A stretch of 64,000 nt of DNA. Origin: Massilibacillus massiliensis. Its GTDB lineage: Bacteria > Bacillota > Negativicutes > FLKF01. Under the pieces are notes generated by a model. The model did not search any database. It was not told where the DNA came from and was given only the letters and a program-made list of their open reading frames with translations. Shown here piece by piece: positions 18,711 to 27,473 of the stretch. Where the stretch lies: assembly GCF_900086705.1 (NCBI RefSeq), contig NZ_LT575483.1:3867459-3931458 (forward strand), in the 5' to 3' direction. Numbering within the stretch: position 1 is the first letter of the stretch; the number at the start of each line of letters is the position of its first letter. Position numbers and translations under genes: made by a program.

Positions 18711-20057
18711 TTAACGATGTTTTTTGAAGAATTCCAACGCAACTTCTGGGAATAATGCGTAAGAAAGAACGTCTTCAGTGGAAGCATTTGGATAACCTTT
18801 TTCAGCTAATTCTGCTTTTAATTTTTCCATTTGTGGTTCGATATCATCTGCCGGACGATAATCAATAATCTTTTCATCGCCAATGATTAATTCACGTACT
18901 TCATCAGCAACTGGCATTGGAGTTTTACCATATTTACCGCGTGCTAAATCTTTAACTTCGCGAGGTACAATAGCGTAACGTTTACCCATCATGACATTAA
19001 ATGTTGCCATAGAACCAACGATTTGGCTGGATGGAGTTACTAATGGAGGATAGCCAAGGTCAGCACGAACGCGAGGCATTTCTTCAAGCAAATCTTGATA
19101 TTTGTCTTCCATACCTTGCTCTTTAAGTTGATTGTAAAGATTTGAAAGCATGCCGCCAGGAATTTGGAAGTCAAGTACATTAGGGTCAACATCAAAATGA
19201 TTTTTAAGTTTGAATTCACCAATAACTTTATTTTTCACACTTAAGAAATGTTGAGCAATAGGAGTTAATGCTTTACGATTGATGCCTGTATCGTATTCAG
19301 TTCCCTCTAATGCAGCAATCATTGTTTCTGTACAAGGTTGTGATGTACCAAGTGAGAATGGTGATAATGCACAATCTATAATATCTACACCAGCTTCAAT
19401 TGCTTTCATGTAAGTCATGGAACCAAAGCCACTAGTATAATGTGTATGCAATTCAATTGGTAATTTAACAGCCGCTTTCAAGGATTTAACAAGATCTTCT
19501 GCAACATAAGGTTTTAATAAACCTGACATATCTTTGATACAGATAGAATGAACGCCCATTTTTTCTAATTCTTTCGCAAGATCCACAAAAGTTTGATTCG
19601 TATGGTAAGGGCTGATTGTGTAAACAAGAGTACCTTGTACATGTGCTTTATATTTTATCCCTGCTTCGATTGCGACTTTTATATTCCGTACATCATTTAA
19701 GGCGTCAAATACACGAATGATACTAACACCATGTTCTACAGCTTTCTTTACAAATTCGTCTACAACATCATCTGCATAATGGTTATATCCTAGAATATTT
19801 TGACCTCTTAATAACATCGAGATTGGAGTTTTTAAGTGTTTTTTAAGTGTGTCCAAACGTTCCCATGGATCTTCACCTAAGAAACGTAAGCAACTATCAA
19901 ATGTGGCACCGCCCCAAGCTTCAATTGCATAAAATCCTGCTTCGTCAAGTGCTTCTAATTGTGGCAACATATCTTCAATACGCATGCGCGTAGCAGTCAA
20001 AGATTGTTGTCCATCGCGAAGTACAGTTTCAGTGATTTTTACAGTTTTTTTAGCCAT
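18711..20057 (-). CDS. Biotin-dependent carboxyltransferase subunit (oxaloacetate decarboxylase alpha / pyruvate carboxylase B type)
   Basis: 448 residues. It is a TIM-barrel carboxyltransferase of the DRE-TIM/PYC family: ETVLRDGQQSLTATRMR at the start, EAWGGATFDSCLRFLGEDPWERL, the metal-binding HTHYTSG, and a C-terminal conserved carboxylase domain (about 300-440). It acts on oxaloacetate or pyruvate and passes CO2 to or from a biotin carrier. The protein ends without a biotinyl (AMKM) domain, so it resembles the 5S subunit of multisubunit enzymes and needs a separate biotin carrier. No membrane beta/gamma subunits or carrier gene are nearby. ATG with AGGAGGCG. The exact complex cannot be assigned. 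Confidence 0.85.
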   Translation of the reverse strand: MAKKTVKITETVLRDGQQSLTATRMRIEDMLPQLEALDEAGFYAIEAWGGATFDSCLRFLGEDPWERLDTLKKHLKTPISMLLRGQNILGYNHYADDVVDEFVKKAVEHGVSIIRVFDALNDVRNIKVAIEAGIKYKAHVQGTLVYTISPYHTNQTFVDLAKELEKMGVHSICIKDMSGLLKPYVAEDLVKSLKAAVKLPIELHTHYTSGFGSMTYMKAIEAGVDIIDCALSPFSLGTSQPCTETMIAALEGTEYDTGINRKALTPIAQHFLSVKNKVIGEFKLKNHFDVDPNVLDFQIPGGMLSNLYNQLKEQGMEDKYQDLLEEMPRVRADLGYPPLVTPSSQIVGSMATFNVMMGKRYAIVPREVKDLARGKYGKTPMPVADEVRELIIGDEKIIDYRPADDIEPQMEKLKAELAEKGYPNASTEDVLSYALFPEVALEFFKKHR

Positions 20058-20307
20058 AAAATAAACGCCTCCTAATATGATACACTTTAAAATTTAAGCC
20101 CAATTAAAAGATAGGGTTTAATATAGTATAGTATAAGTTTGCGATAATAAATTTAAATTATCATTAAATTCATATCACATATCCAGTATAGATATTTGAA
20201 TATAGATTGTCAATGAAAAAAAGTGATTTTTTTAACATAATTTTTAGGCGTTTATTTATCAGTGAAATAATCATAGTTTTAATAAATAGTGGAAATTTTC
20301 ATAATAA

Positions 20308-21162
20308 TTACTGAAATATATTTGCAGCGAAAACACAGTTTCTTCCTTGATGCTTAGCTTTATATAATGCCTTGTCAGCAATGGAGATAATTTTTTCTGA
20401 ATCAGGTGGTACAGAGAGAATTTTAGGATCATAGGTTGCGATACCGAAGCTTGCAGTTATTTTTGCCGTAAACGTACCGACTGTATCAGGAAAACAACTT
20501 CTCTCAATAATTTGACGCAGGTTCTCGGCGATTTTTATAGCATCTTCTAATGTGCTTTCAGGTAGAATAATGCTAAATTCTTCACCACCATAGCGTGCGG
20601 GAAAATCAATCGGGCGGATATTTTGGCGAAGAATTTGACCGATTTGTGCAAGTAGTTTATCACCACTAATATGTCCAAAAGTATCATTATATATTTTAAA
20701 TTTATCAAGATCTAGAATGATTAAGCTTACCGGATGATCAAGTGCTGTTGCGCGTTTGAGTTCTGTTTTTAAAAACATATCAAAACTGCGTCGATTTGCG
20801 ATATTGGTTAGTCCGTCAGACAAAGCCATAGATTTAATTTCTTCATAGAGATGCAGATGTTTTTTTAGTTCTTGGTGTAAATCATGATTCGTGTTTTTTA
20901 ATCTTTCATTTACCAAAATTGTGTATAATAATACACAACTCCAGATGAGTTGTGTAGAAATTGAAAATATAAATTCTTGATATTGTTCTATAAAAAGGAA
21001 TAATAAACCTAAGAGAAGTTCAAAAATACTAATAGATAATACTATGACATGAAACCAATAGAAATGTTTGCTATGTTGTTTTAAAGAGTATTTCGTTGTA
21101 ATACATAATGCAACCCCTAAAATAATATTGGTGATTAAAAAGATATGAATCATCCATAACAA
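20308..21162 (-). CDS. Membrane diguanylate cyclase (GGDEF domain)
   Basis: 284 residues from a TTG start at 21162 that has GAGAGGAGTG five bases upstream; the frame opens 19 codons earlier but without a site. The N-terminal ~100 residues hold three to four membrane segments. A short helix (ERLKNTNHDLHQELKKHLHLYEEIKSMAL) links to a GGDEF domain with DGLTNIANRR, IILDLDKFKIYNDTFGH and the active-site motif RYGGEEF. These are intact catalytic residues for making cyclic di-GMP from two GTP. No RxxD inhibitory site is seen at the usual place. Transcribed alone. The membrane part may sense an unknown signal. Confidence 0.9.
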   Translation of the reverse strand: MLWMIHIFLITNIILGVALCITTKYSLKQHSKHFYWFHVIVLSISIFELLLGLLFLFIEQYQEFIFSISTQLIWSCVLLYTILVNERLKNTNHDLHQELKKHLHLYEEIKSMALSDGLTNIANRRSFDMFLKTELKRATALDHPVSLIILDLDKFKIYNDTFGHISGDKLLAQIGQILRQNIRPIDFPARYGGEEFSIILPESTLEDAIKIAENLRQIIERSCFPDTVGTFTAKITASFGIATYDPKILSVPPDSEKIISIADKALYKAKHQGRNCVFAANIFQ

Positions 21163-21244
21163 ATTGATCACTCCTCTCAGCAGTAATTTCTTTATTATAA
21201 AATATGCAGAAAAAATCAAAGTGGTGAGTGATATTATGTAAATA

Positions 21245-21279
21245 AAAAACAGTACCTAGTGATTATAGGTACTGTTTTT
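21245..21279. terminator. Terminator of the efflux gene
   Basis: AAAAACAGTACCT and AGGTACTGTTTTT form a 13-bp stem just after the minus-strand MFS gene, with runs suitable for termination in both directions. Confidence 0.88.
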
Positions 21280-21288
21280 AGTAATGGA

Positions 21289-22485
21289 TTATTCTTTACG
21301 CGGAAGGTTATTGGCTTTTTCGGGAATCGTCAGTGTTGTGAGTGCAGCGCATGCAAGTGGTATTATGGTCATTAATAAAGAAGAGGGTAGGCTGATATAA
21401 TCAGCAAGTGCACCTGTAATTGCTGCACCAATACCACCTAGGCCAAAGGAAAGACCAAGCATCATACCGGATGCTACACCTGCATTATTAGGTAATAAAT
21501 TTTGCGCCCAAACTAAAGAACTTGGCGCAGCTCCTTGTAAGCACGCGCCACAGAAAAAGAGTACAATCATAGACCACCAAGTAATTTCTGTATTTATTAG
21601 GAATAAATATGTTGGTACGATTCCTAATGTGAGTGAAGCCACAATTACTTTTTTATAGCCGATTTTATCATTTAGATAGCCGCCATATAATCCACCAAGA
21701 GCAGCACCAACTAGAAATATAGTAAGCATTGCACCTGCAAAGATCGTACTATATGCTTGAGAGACAAGTAAAACCGGCAAGAATGTAGTAATAGAAACAT
21801 GAGTCCAAGCACGTAACCCCATAGCAATGTTTAACTTTATTAAATCCATATACTTCGTCAGAATAAATGGCTGTAAGACAATATCAGTACGTTGGTTCAC
21901 TTGATTAGATGAATATGTTTTTTGTGTTATTCTAGCTTTATAAAAAGCCCAAGTCAGTACAATGCTGGGGAGGATTAGAACTGGTAAAGCAGATAGACCA
22001 TATGTATTTGTAAAATAAATGATAATAATAGGTGCAAAAGCAAATCCTAAATTACCGCCAGCGACAAAAAAGGAAATGGATAATCCCAATTTTGATGTAG
22101 CAGAAACCTTACTAACAAGACTAGAAGCAAGGGGATGGAAAATCGAAATGAAAAGACCATTTAGAGCAACTAAAATGAATAATAATGTCTTCGTATCAGC
22201 AAAGCCTGTGTAGCAAATAAATATGGCACTGGCTGGAACTGTAAGGTATAAAAGCCAATTCAAATTTTTTTTATCAATTAAATAGCCAAAGAATGGTTGC
22301 ATAACGTTTGAGGTAAAAGATAACACCATAATTAGTAATCCACTTAATGTAAGAGATAAACCCAGTTTAGGAATAACAATAGGGAGTAGGACTGGTAAAA
22401 AATTAGAATAAAAATCACTGAAAAAGTGTCCTGCCGTTAATAAGGCAACAGAATACCAGCTATGTGTCTGAATTTTTTTATCCAT
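21289..22485 (-). CDS. MFS transporter, fosmidomycin-resistance (Fsr) type
   Basis: About 398 residues with 12 predicted membrane segments. The start HSWYSVALLTAGHFFSDFYSNFLPVLLP and the loop QPFFGYLIDKKN are typical of the Fsr branch of the major facilitator superfamily, inner-membrane drug/proton antiporters. The substrate here is unknown. The start is either the ATG at 22485 or a TTG at 22494 that overlaps the stop of the DUF896 gene (TTGA). Either way the two genes are tightly coupled. The ATG was chosen because AAAGG lies at a workable distance. Confidence 0.87.
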   Translation of the reverse strand: MDKKIQTHSWYSVALLTAGHFFSDFYSNFLPVLLPIVIPKLGLSLTLSGLLIMVLSFTSNVMQPFFGYLIDKKNLNWLLYLTVPASAIFICYTGFADTKTLLFILVALNGLFISIFHPLASSLVSKVSATSKLGLSISFFVAGGNLGFAFAPIIIIYFTNTYGLSALPVLILPSIVLTWAFYKARITQKTYSSNQVNQRTDIVLQPFILTKYMDLIKLNIAMGLRAWTHVSITTFLPVLLVSQAYSTIFAGAMLTIFLVGAALGGLYGGYLNDKIGYKKVIVASLTLGIVPTYLFLINTEITWWSMIVLFFCGACLQGAAPSSLVWAQNLLPNNAGVASGMMLGLSFGLGGIGAAITGALADYISLPSSLLMTIIPLACAALTTLTIPEKANNLPRKE

Positions 22486-22490
22486 TAGTA

Positions 22491-22685
22491 TCAATGCCTT
22501 TGTCTCGTTGGCGGTGCATCAACGAATTCAATTTTCTCTAGATTATCCTTCAATTGAATTTTGATATTATCAATATAAATACGATGAAGTTTTCTTTGCT
22601 CGTTTAATTCTTCCTCGTTTAAGCCAATCGTTTTCTTTTTTTTTGCTAATTCATTAATTCTGGTAATGATTTCTGGGGTAATCAA
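22491..22685 (-). CDS. DUF896 (UPF0291, YnzC-like) small protein
   Basis: 64 residues from a TTG start (ITPEIITRINELAKKKK) preceded by GTGAGGAG. The family normally starts MI(T/S)xELIxRINELAxKKK, which supports this start over the GTG five codons upstream. It is a short helical-hairpin cytosolic protein common in Firmicutes; its function is unknown, and in Bacillus relatives some members are SOS-induced. It precedes and overlaps the Fsr-type efflux gene, suggesting one transcript, though a functional link is not known. Confidence 0.88.
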   Translation of the reverse strand: MITPEIITRINELAKKKKTIGLNEEELNEQRKLHRIYIDNIKIQLKDNLEKIEFVDAPPTRQRH

Positions 22686-22726
22686 TCTAAAACTCCTCAC
22701 TAAACTATATATTTAAAATATAAAAT

Positions 22727-22766
22727 TATTTAGGCTCTAACTTATAAAAAGTTAGAGCCTAAATAA
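22727..22766. terminator. Terminator after D-amino-acid aminotransferase
   Basis: TTATTTAGGCTCTAAC and GTTAGAGCCTAAATAA form a perfect 16-bp stem with AT-rich flanks, located downstream of the minus-strand transaminase gene and upstream of the DUF896 gene. Confidence 0.85.
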
Positions 22767-22821
22767 CTTTAGTTTCTATTGTAATTCTATTTTTGTTTTA
22801 ATGCAAGCCGCATCATGGGTT

Positions 22822-23679
22822 TTAGAAACATTCTTTTTTTACGGCTTCCTTATAAGCTTTTTGCAGTTTTAGTGTAACTTCACCTGGTTTTCCATTGCTA
22901 ATTACTTTACCGCTTATTTCAACACAAGGCGTTACTTCAAGGCTAGTACTAGTAATGAAAGCTTCGTCAGCGTTGCGCGCAAATTCCGGCGTAAATTCTT
23001 TTTCCATAACTTGAATGTTAAGTTTTGGAGCAATGTCTTCTAATAAAACCGAAAGCGTTATGCCTTTTAGAATGAGATTATTTGTTGGATGTGACCAAAG
23101 GACACCATCTTTCACTACAAAAAAATTGCTGCTTCCACACTCTGTAATTTCCTTTGTGTCAGGGCGATATAAAACAGCTTCATAGCATCCTTCATCAGCT
23201 GCTGCTTGTTTTGCTAAAACGTTTCCTAATAAATTAAGAGATTTTATATCGCAATGATGCCAACGTATATCTTCTGTTAAGAAACATTTAACTCCTTGAG
23301 CCTGTTGGTGTTCGTCGACTTCAGAACTACGGATGGACATAGATAAATGTGGTTTTACAGATGGAAAATGATGATCGCGAGGTGCGGTGCCACGTGTAAA
23401 TTGAAAATATATTACACCATTTTTAAATCCACTTTTATGAATTAATTCTTCATGCAGATTGGTTAACTCTTCAATTGTATAAGGAATTGTCATTCTGACT
23501 TTTTCTAATGACCGCATGCATCTGTCTAAATGACGTTTTAGCTGAAAACATTTACCATTGTAAAATCTAGTTGCTTCATAAATACCATCACCAAATTGAT
23601 GTCCGCGATCTTCCATGCCAATAATTTTATCATTTTCTACATCAATAAATTTTCCATCAAAATAACCTAATACACTCAT
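22822..23679 (-). CDS. dat: D-amino-acid aminotransferase (class IV)
   Basis: 285 residues, fold-type IV PLP enzyme. DIRWHHCDIKSLNLLGNVLAK contains the PLP lysine and is the hallmark of D-alanine/D-glutamate transaminases rather than branched-chain ones (those carry other residues here). GYFDGKFIDVENDKIIGMEDRGHQFGDGIYE at the start and ECGSSNFFVVKDG near residue 185 are also typical. It interconverts D-alanine and D-glutamate, supplying peptidoglycan precursors. The ATG at 23679 has AGGAGG 11 nt upstream; that site lies inside the longer open frame, which excludes the upstream start. 4-amino-4-deoxychorismate lyase is a less likely alternative. Confidence 0.88.
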   Translation of the reverse strand: MSVLGYFDGKFIDVENDKIIGMEDRGHQFGDGIYEATRFYNGKCFQLKRHLDRCMRSLEKVRMTIPYTIEELTNLHEELIHKSGFKNGVIYFQFTRGTAPRDHHFPSVKPHLSMSIRSSEVDEHQQAQGVKCFLTEDIRWHHCDIKSLNLLGNVLAKQAAADEGCYEAVLYRPDTKEITECGSSNFFVVKDGVLWSHPTNNLILKGITLSVLLEDIAPKLNIQVMEKEFTPEFARNADEAFITSTSLEVTPCVEISGKVISNGKPGEVTLKLQKAYKEAVKKECF

Positions 23680-24115
23680 TCTTTTGTGCGCCTCCTGATA
23701 AATCACAATTTTATTTGATCTTCTATTAATTGATATTGTTTTAATAGAATCGTTTTTCTATGTATTCCATTCTATTTTATATATTCCTGCCTTTATATTT
23801 AAAATATAAATATTTTTTCTGAAAAAATTTATAAAATGTATATATGTATACAAAATACCTTAAAAAATAAATTGTGTTTCAAAAAAAACAAGGCTTTATG
23901 AGGAAGAAAGATAGGATTTCTTGTTATTTATAATGATAATAAGTATTTAGTATTTAAAATACATCCATTAAATATTGAAACATTTAATAAACGTTTATAA
24001 AAATTTCTTGGCTTTTTTGTAAATATGCGTATAATAAATATAAATATATGTTTCATATTTAAATGAAATAGATATTTAGCTGATTAATTTTTGAAAAATG
24101 GGGAGCGTATATCAT
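23680..24115. other. AT-rich divergent intergenic region
   Basis: No gene is visible. It separates the divergent dat and ACT genes. For the plus strand, TTGGCT with a 16-bp spacer and TATAAT (24008-24035) is a fair promoter. Just after it, TTTCAT-ATTTAA-ATGAAA (about 24051-24068) is a small inverted repeat that could be an operator. Nothing else stands out. Confidence 0.4.
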
Positions 24116-24385
24116 ATGAAAATAGTAGTTACAATTGTGGGAAAAGATCGTGTTGGTATTATTGCGATGGTAAGCAATATTTTAGCAGAAAACAATGTAA
24201 ATATTTTAAATATTAACCAAAATATATTAGATGGTTTTTTCAACATGGTAATGATTGCTGAAATGAGCGAGAGTAAAATTAAGCTAAAAGATCTTCAAGA
24301 AATATTACGAGAAAAAGGCGAAGCGATTAATCTTGAGATCAAAGCGCAACATCAAGACATTTTTAATATTATGCACAAAATATAA
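24116..24385 (+). CDS. ACT-domain protein (UPF0237 type)
   Basis: 89 residues, a single ACT fold: MKIVVTIVGKDRVGIIAMVSNILAENNVNILNINQ is the conserved N-terminal half of the UPF0237 family. ACT domains bind small ligands such as amino acids; this family has been linked to sensing but has no agreed function. ATG with GGGGAG in front. It is 21 nt before the UPF0210 gene, a pairing seen in many Firmicutes, so the two are probably one operon and may act together. Confidence 0.92.
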   Translation: MKIVVTIVGKDRVGIIAMVSNILAENNVNILNINQNILDGFFNMVMIAEMSESKIKLKDLQEILREKGEAINLEIKAQHQDIFNIMHKI

Positions 24386-24406
24386 CGGATTTTTGGGGGT
24401 AGAAAC

Positions 24407-25765
24407 GTGATAACGATACATGATATATTAGAGACCAACCGTATGATTACTGAGAATAAACTTGATGTTAGAACGATCACGATGGGGATAAGCCTCAGAG
24501 ATTGTGCGCATCCAAATATCAAGCAATTTTGCCAAAACATTTATGATAAAATTACGAGTTCCGCTGAATTTTTAGTATCGACCGGTGAAGAAATAGAAGC
24601 AGAATATGGAATTCCGATTATTAACAAACGTATTTCTGTTACGCCAATCGCTATTGCAGCTGAAGCATGCCGCACGGATAGTTATGTGCCTGTTGCAGAA
24701 GCACTTGATGCAGCTGCCAAAGAGGTTGGAGTCAATTTTATTGGCGGATTTTCTGCATTGGTTGAAAAGGGATATACAAATGGTGATCGAATCTTAATCA
24801 AATCTATTCCGCAGGCTTTGGCGACAACTGAAAGAGTTTGTTCTTCTGTAAATTTAGGATCTACTAAAGCCGGAATTAATATGGACTGTGTGCGAGAAAT
24901 GGGAGAAATCGTAAAGCGTACTGCTGAATTAACGCGTGACCGTGATGCAATTGGTTGTGCGAAATTAGTTATATTTGCAAATGTTCCTGGCGATAATCCG
25001 TTTATGGCAGGTGCTTTTCACGGCGTAGGCGAGCCGGAAAAAGTCATTAATGTTGGCGTAAGTGGGCCTGGCGTAGTGAAAAGAGCGTTGGAAGACATGA
25101 AAGGCGCTGACTTTAGTCAAGTCGCTGAAACGATAAAGAAAACAGCTTTTAAGATTACGCGTGTTGGTCAATTGGTTGCGCAAGAAGCTTCCAAACGTTT
25201 AGGGGTTCCTTTTGGTATTATTGATTTATCGCTTGCACCGACACCGGCAATTGGGGATAGTGTCGCACATATCCTTGAAGAAATGGGACTTGAAAGCTGT
25301 GGTGCTCCAGGTACAACAGCTGCACTTGCACTTCTTAATGATGCTGTAAAAAAAGGTGGGTTGATGGCATCTTCTCATGTTGGAGGTTTAAGTGGGGCGT
25401 TTATTCCTGTCAGTGAGGATGCTGGCATGATCGCAGCTGTAGAATGTGGAAGTCTTTCTTTAGAAAAATTAGAGGCAATGACTTGTGTTTGTTCTGTCGG
25501 CTTAGATATGATCGCCGTTGCAGGCGAGACTTCTGCTGCAACGATTTCAGGTATTATTGCTGATGAAGCTGCGATTGGTATGATTAACAATAAGACAACC
25601 GCGGTCAGAATTATTCCGGTACCGGGTAAGAAGGTTGGCGATACAGTAGAATTTGGCGGATTGCTCGGTTATAGTCCGATTATTCCAGTAAGCAAATTTA
25701 AATCAGAAGGTTTTATAGCCCGAGGGGGTCGAATTCCTGCGCCAGTACGCAGTTTGACAAATTAG
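24407..25765 (+). CDS. UPF0210 / DUF711 family protein
   Basis: 452 residues starting at a GTG with TTGGGGGT in front. It is recognised as UPF0210 by its start ([18 protein letters not shown]), by [15 protein letters not shown], and by [31 protein letters not shown] in the middle. The family is cytosolic, conserved and of unknown biochemical function; the fold is related to formate-lyase/glycyl-radical-like barrels in published structures, but no reaction is assigned. It forms an operon with the ACT protein upstream and ends in its own terminator. Confidence 0.92.
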   Translation: MITIHDILETNRMITENKLDVRTITMGISLRDCAHPNIKQFCQNIYDKITSSAEFLVSTGEEIEAEYGIPIINKRISVTPIAIAAEACRTDSYVPVAEALDAAAKEVGVNFIGGFSALVEKGYTNGDRILIKSIPQALATTERVCSSVNLGSTKAGINMDCVREMGEIVKRTAELTRDRDAIGCAKLVIFANVPGDNPFMAGAFHGVGEPEKVINVGVSGPGVVKRALEDMKGADFSQVAETIKKTAFKITRVGQLVAQEASKRLGVPFGIIDLSLAPTPAIGDSVAHILEEMGLESCGAPGTTAALALLNDAVKKGGLMASSHVGGLSGAFIPVSEDAGMIAAVECGSLSLEKLEAMTCVCSVGLDMIAVAGETSAATISGIIADEAAIGMINNKTTAVRIIPVPGKKVGDTVEFGGLLGYSPIIPVSKFKSEGFIARGGRIPAPVRSLTN

Positions 25766-25779
25766 TGAGTGAAAAATTA

Positions 25780-25817
25780 AGCAGACTGGTTCATGAAAAC
25801 CAGTCTGCTTTTCTTTT
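25780..25817 (+). terminator. Terminator of the ACT-UPF0210 operon
   Basis: AGCAGACTGGTT-CATG-AAAACCAGTCTGCTTTTCTTTT: a strong stem and T run, placed between UPF0210 and nth. It sits within the open frame upstream of nth, which shows that the real nth start is downstream. Confidence 0.9.
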
Positions 25818-25833
25818 AAAAGAGGTGATTGAT

Positions 25834-26469
25834 TTGCGCATAACAAAGCAAATTAAACAAAGTATGATTGCTATACTAGAGGAGACTTATATTGACGTAA
25901 AGCCTGCACTCAAATTTAAATCGCCGTTTGAGCTTTTGATTGCTGTTATTTTATCTGCGCAATGTACAGATGTAAGAGTCAATATAACAACGGAAAGATT
26001 ATTCGCATATGCGAATACACCTGAAGCTATTTTAAAGCTGGGTATTGAAAATTTGGAAAATGAAATAAGAGACTGCGGTCTTTTTCGCAGTAAAGCAAAA
26101 AATATTATTGCTACCTGCCAAAGAATTTGTTCTGAATATAATGGGCAAGTTCCTGAGACATTCGATGAGTTAATAAAATTGCCTGGTGTAGGAAGAAAGA
26201 CGGCAAATGTTGTTGTTAGTATAGCGTTTAATACACCTGCTATTGCTGTTGATACGCATGTTTTTAGAGTTTCAAATCGATTGCATTTAGCAATTGGTGA
26301 AACACCTGATGAGGTTGAAGCAAAACTGAAAAAAGTTATACCAATAGAGAAGTGGTCAGCGGCACATCACTGGCTAATTTGGCATGGCAGGTTATTATGT
26401 AAATCACGTGCGCCTTTATGTAAGAAATGTCCGTTACAGCATCTTTGCCCTAGCAATGTGAGTGCATAA
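25834..26469 (+). CDS. nth: Endonuclease III (DNA glycosylase/AP lyase)
   Basis: 211 residues, the normal size. It removes oxidised pyrimidines and cleaves abasic sites in base-excision repair. The helix-hairpin-helix LPGVGRKTANVV carries the catalytic lysine, VDTHVFRVSNRL the catalytic aspartate, and CKSRAPLCKKCPLQHLC at the C-terminus is the 4Fe-4S cluster loop. The TTG start at 25834 has AAGAGGTGATT in front. An earlier in-frame ATG at 25765 is rejected because a terminator lies between it and this site. No neighbour shares an operon. Confidence 0.94.
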   Translation: MRITKQIKQSMIAILEETYIDVKPALKFKSPFELLIAVILSAQCTDVRVNITTERLFAYANTPEAILKLGIENLENEIRDCGLFRSKAKNIIATCQRICSEYNGQVPETFDELIKLPGVGRKTANVVVSIAFNTPAIAVDTHVFRVSNRLHLAIGETPDEVEAKLKKVIPIEKWSAAHHWLIWHGRLLCKSRAPLCKKCPLQHLCPSNVSA

Positions 26470-26518
26470 ATATTATAATAATAGTATAATTATACTTAAA
26501 ACGAAGGGATGAAAATAA

Positions 26519-26971
26519 ATGATTTACCGCAAACCGACATTTCAGGATGTAGAACAGATCTATGAATTAGTCAATGCTTATGCGAATGATGGTGTAATGC
26601 TGGCACGATCACGCAATGTCCTTTATGAAACTTTACGTGATATGATAGTTGCGGAGGAAGATGGAAGAATTGTAGGGGTTGGTGCACTTCATTTAGTTTG
26701 GGACGAGCTTGCTGAAATTAGAGCAATGGCTATTTCTAAAGAAGTAACAAGACAAGGAATTGGCAGGAAAATTGTGAATATGCTGGTTGAAGAAGGAAGC
26801 TTGTTAGGCGTGAAAACATTATTTACGCTTACTTATCAACCGGAGTTCTTTGGAAAACTAGGCTTTGATGAAATTACTAAAGAATTATTGCCGCATAAAG
26901 TTTGGAAAGAATGTATTAATTGCCCTAAATTCCCAAATTGTGACGAGATCGCTATGATGAGGAAGATATGA
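26519..26971 (+). CDS. GNAT N-acetyltransferase (short ArgA-like)
   Basis: 150 residues, single GNAT domain. The acetyl-CoA binding motif is visible as RQGIGRKIVNMLVEEG, preceded by the beta4 strand EIRAMAISKE. A C-terminal segment with CINCPKFPNCDEIAM is typical of short N-acetylglutamate-synthase-like proteins found in clostridia and Negativicutes, which supply the first arginine step. The substrate is inferred by resemblance only. ATG with GAAGGGATG in front. Confidence 0.82.
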   Translation: MIYRKPTFQDVEQIYELVNAYANDGVMLARSRNVLYETLRDMIVAEEDGRIVGVGALHLVWDELAEIRAMAISKEVTRQGIGRKIVNMLVEEGSLLGVKTLFTLTYQPEFFGKLGFDEITKELLPHKVWKECINCPKFPNCDEIAMMRKI

Positions 26972-27130
26972 AATATTTAGTAAATAACGATAGGATTTAT
27001 AAAGCATAGGATTGAGCGGGATTAGAGTATATTTTGTAATAATCTAGTATGTTTTGTTAAAATTCATTACAGTTTTCGTTGGAATTATGATCTGGATTGC
27101 TTGAAAGTGTAAATTTATATAAAGTTTTAA

Positions 27131-27159
27131 TTGACAATTGAGTTTTACTTTGTTATATT
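27131..27159 (+). promoter_or_regulatory. Strong promoter of the aroF-tyrA T-box leader
   Basis: TTGACA, exactly 17 bp, TATATT: near-consensus sigma-A promoter just upstream of the T-box leader. The 26972-27130 stretch before it holds nothing recognised. Confidence 0.82.
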
Positions 27160-27165
27160 AACAAT

Positions 27166-27440
27166 TAATACAGAGCAAATGCGAAGATCAAGAGAAGTAT
27201 ATAAGTTACATTTTTTAGAGAGCTAGGGGATGGTGTAACCTAGTAAATGGGCTGATAGAAATACACTTGTGAGCTATAGACTGAACGACTTTTGTTTAGT
27301 AAGTTGTATCGGAGTGCCACCGTTATCATAGGCTAGAGTATGTTTGTACTTGAATTTGAGCGGCTTGCTTTATCTTGCAAGTAGGGTGGTACCACGGGTA
27401 GTTAACTCGTCCCTGATTTTAGGGGCGGGTTTTTTTGTAT
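27166..27440 (+). promoter_or_regulatory. T-box leader, tyrosine type, controlling aroF-tyrA
   Basis: A complete T-box is visible. Stem I carries AGTA (27197), TAGAGAG and a distal hairpin CTAGG...CCTAG. The specifier region TAGAAATACACTTG contains TAC at 27262-27264 after GAA and before a purine, reading tyrosine. The T-box proper is AGGGTGGTACCACGGG (27383-27398), in which the variable base T pairs with an A discriminator, as in tRNA-Tyr. A terminator, ACTCGTCCCT/AGGGGCGGGT plus T run (to 27440), follows. Uncharged tRNA-Tyr should allow readthrough into DAHP synthase and prephenate dehydrogenase. The specifier call is by pattern, but the downstream genes agree with it. Confidence 0.9.
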
Positions 27441-27473
27441 TTATTTTTATTAATTTGGGAGGTAGTTTGAATT

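Noticed and set aside
20058-20307. Regulatory RNA between the diguanylate cyclase and carboxyltransferase genes
   Set aside because: Only a weak inverted repeat (TTAAGCCC...GGGTTTAA) was seen, with no terminator or conserved motif; not convincing.
25765-25833. Longer N-terminus for endonuclease III beginning at 25765
   Set aside because: A strong terminator hairpin with T run is located in it, no ribosome site precedes it, and a good TTG start with AGAGGTG follows.
27261-27263. Specifier ATA (isoleucine) in the T-box leader
   Set aside because: It would be followed by C, whereas specifiers are normally followed by a purine; TAC followed by A and the aroF-tyrA context favour tyrosine.
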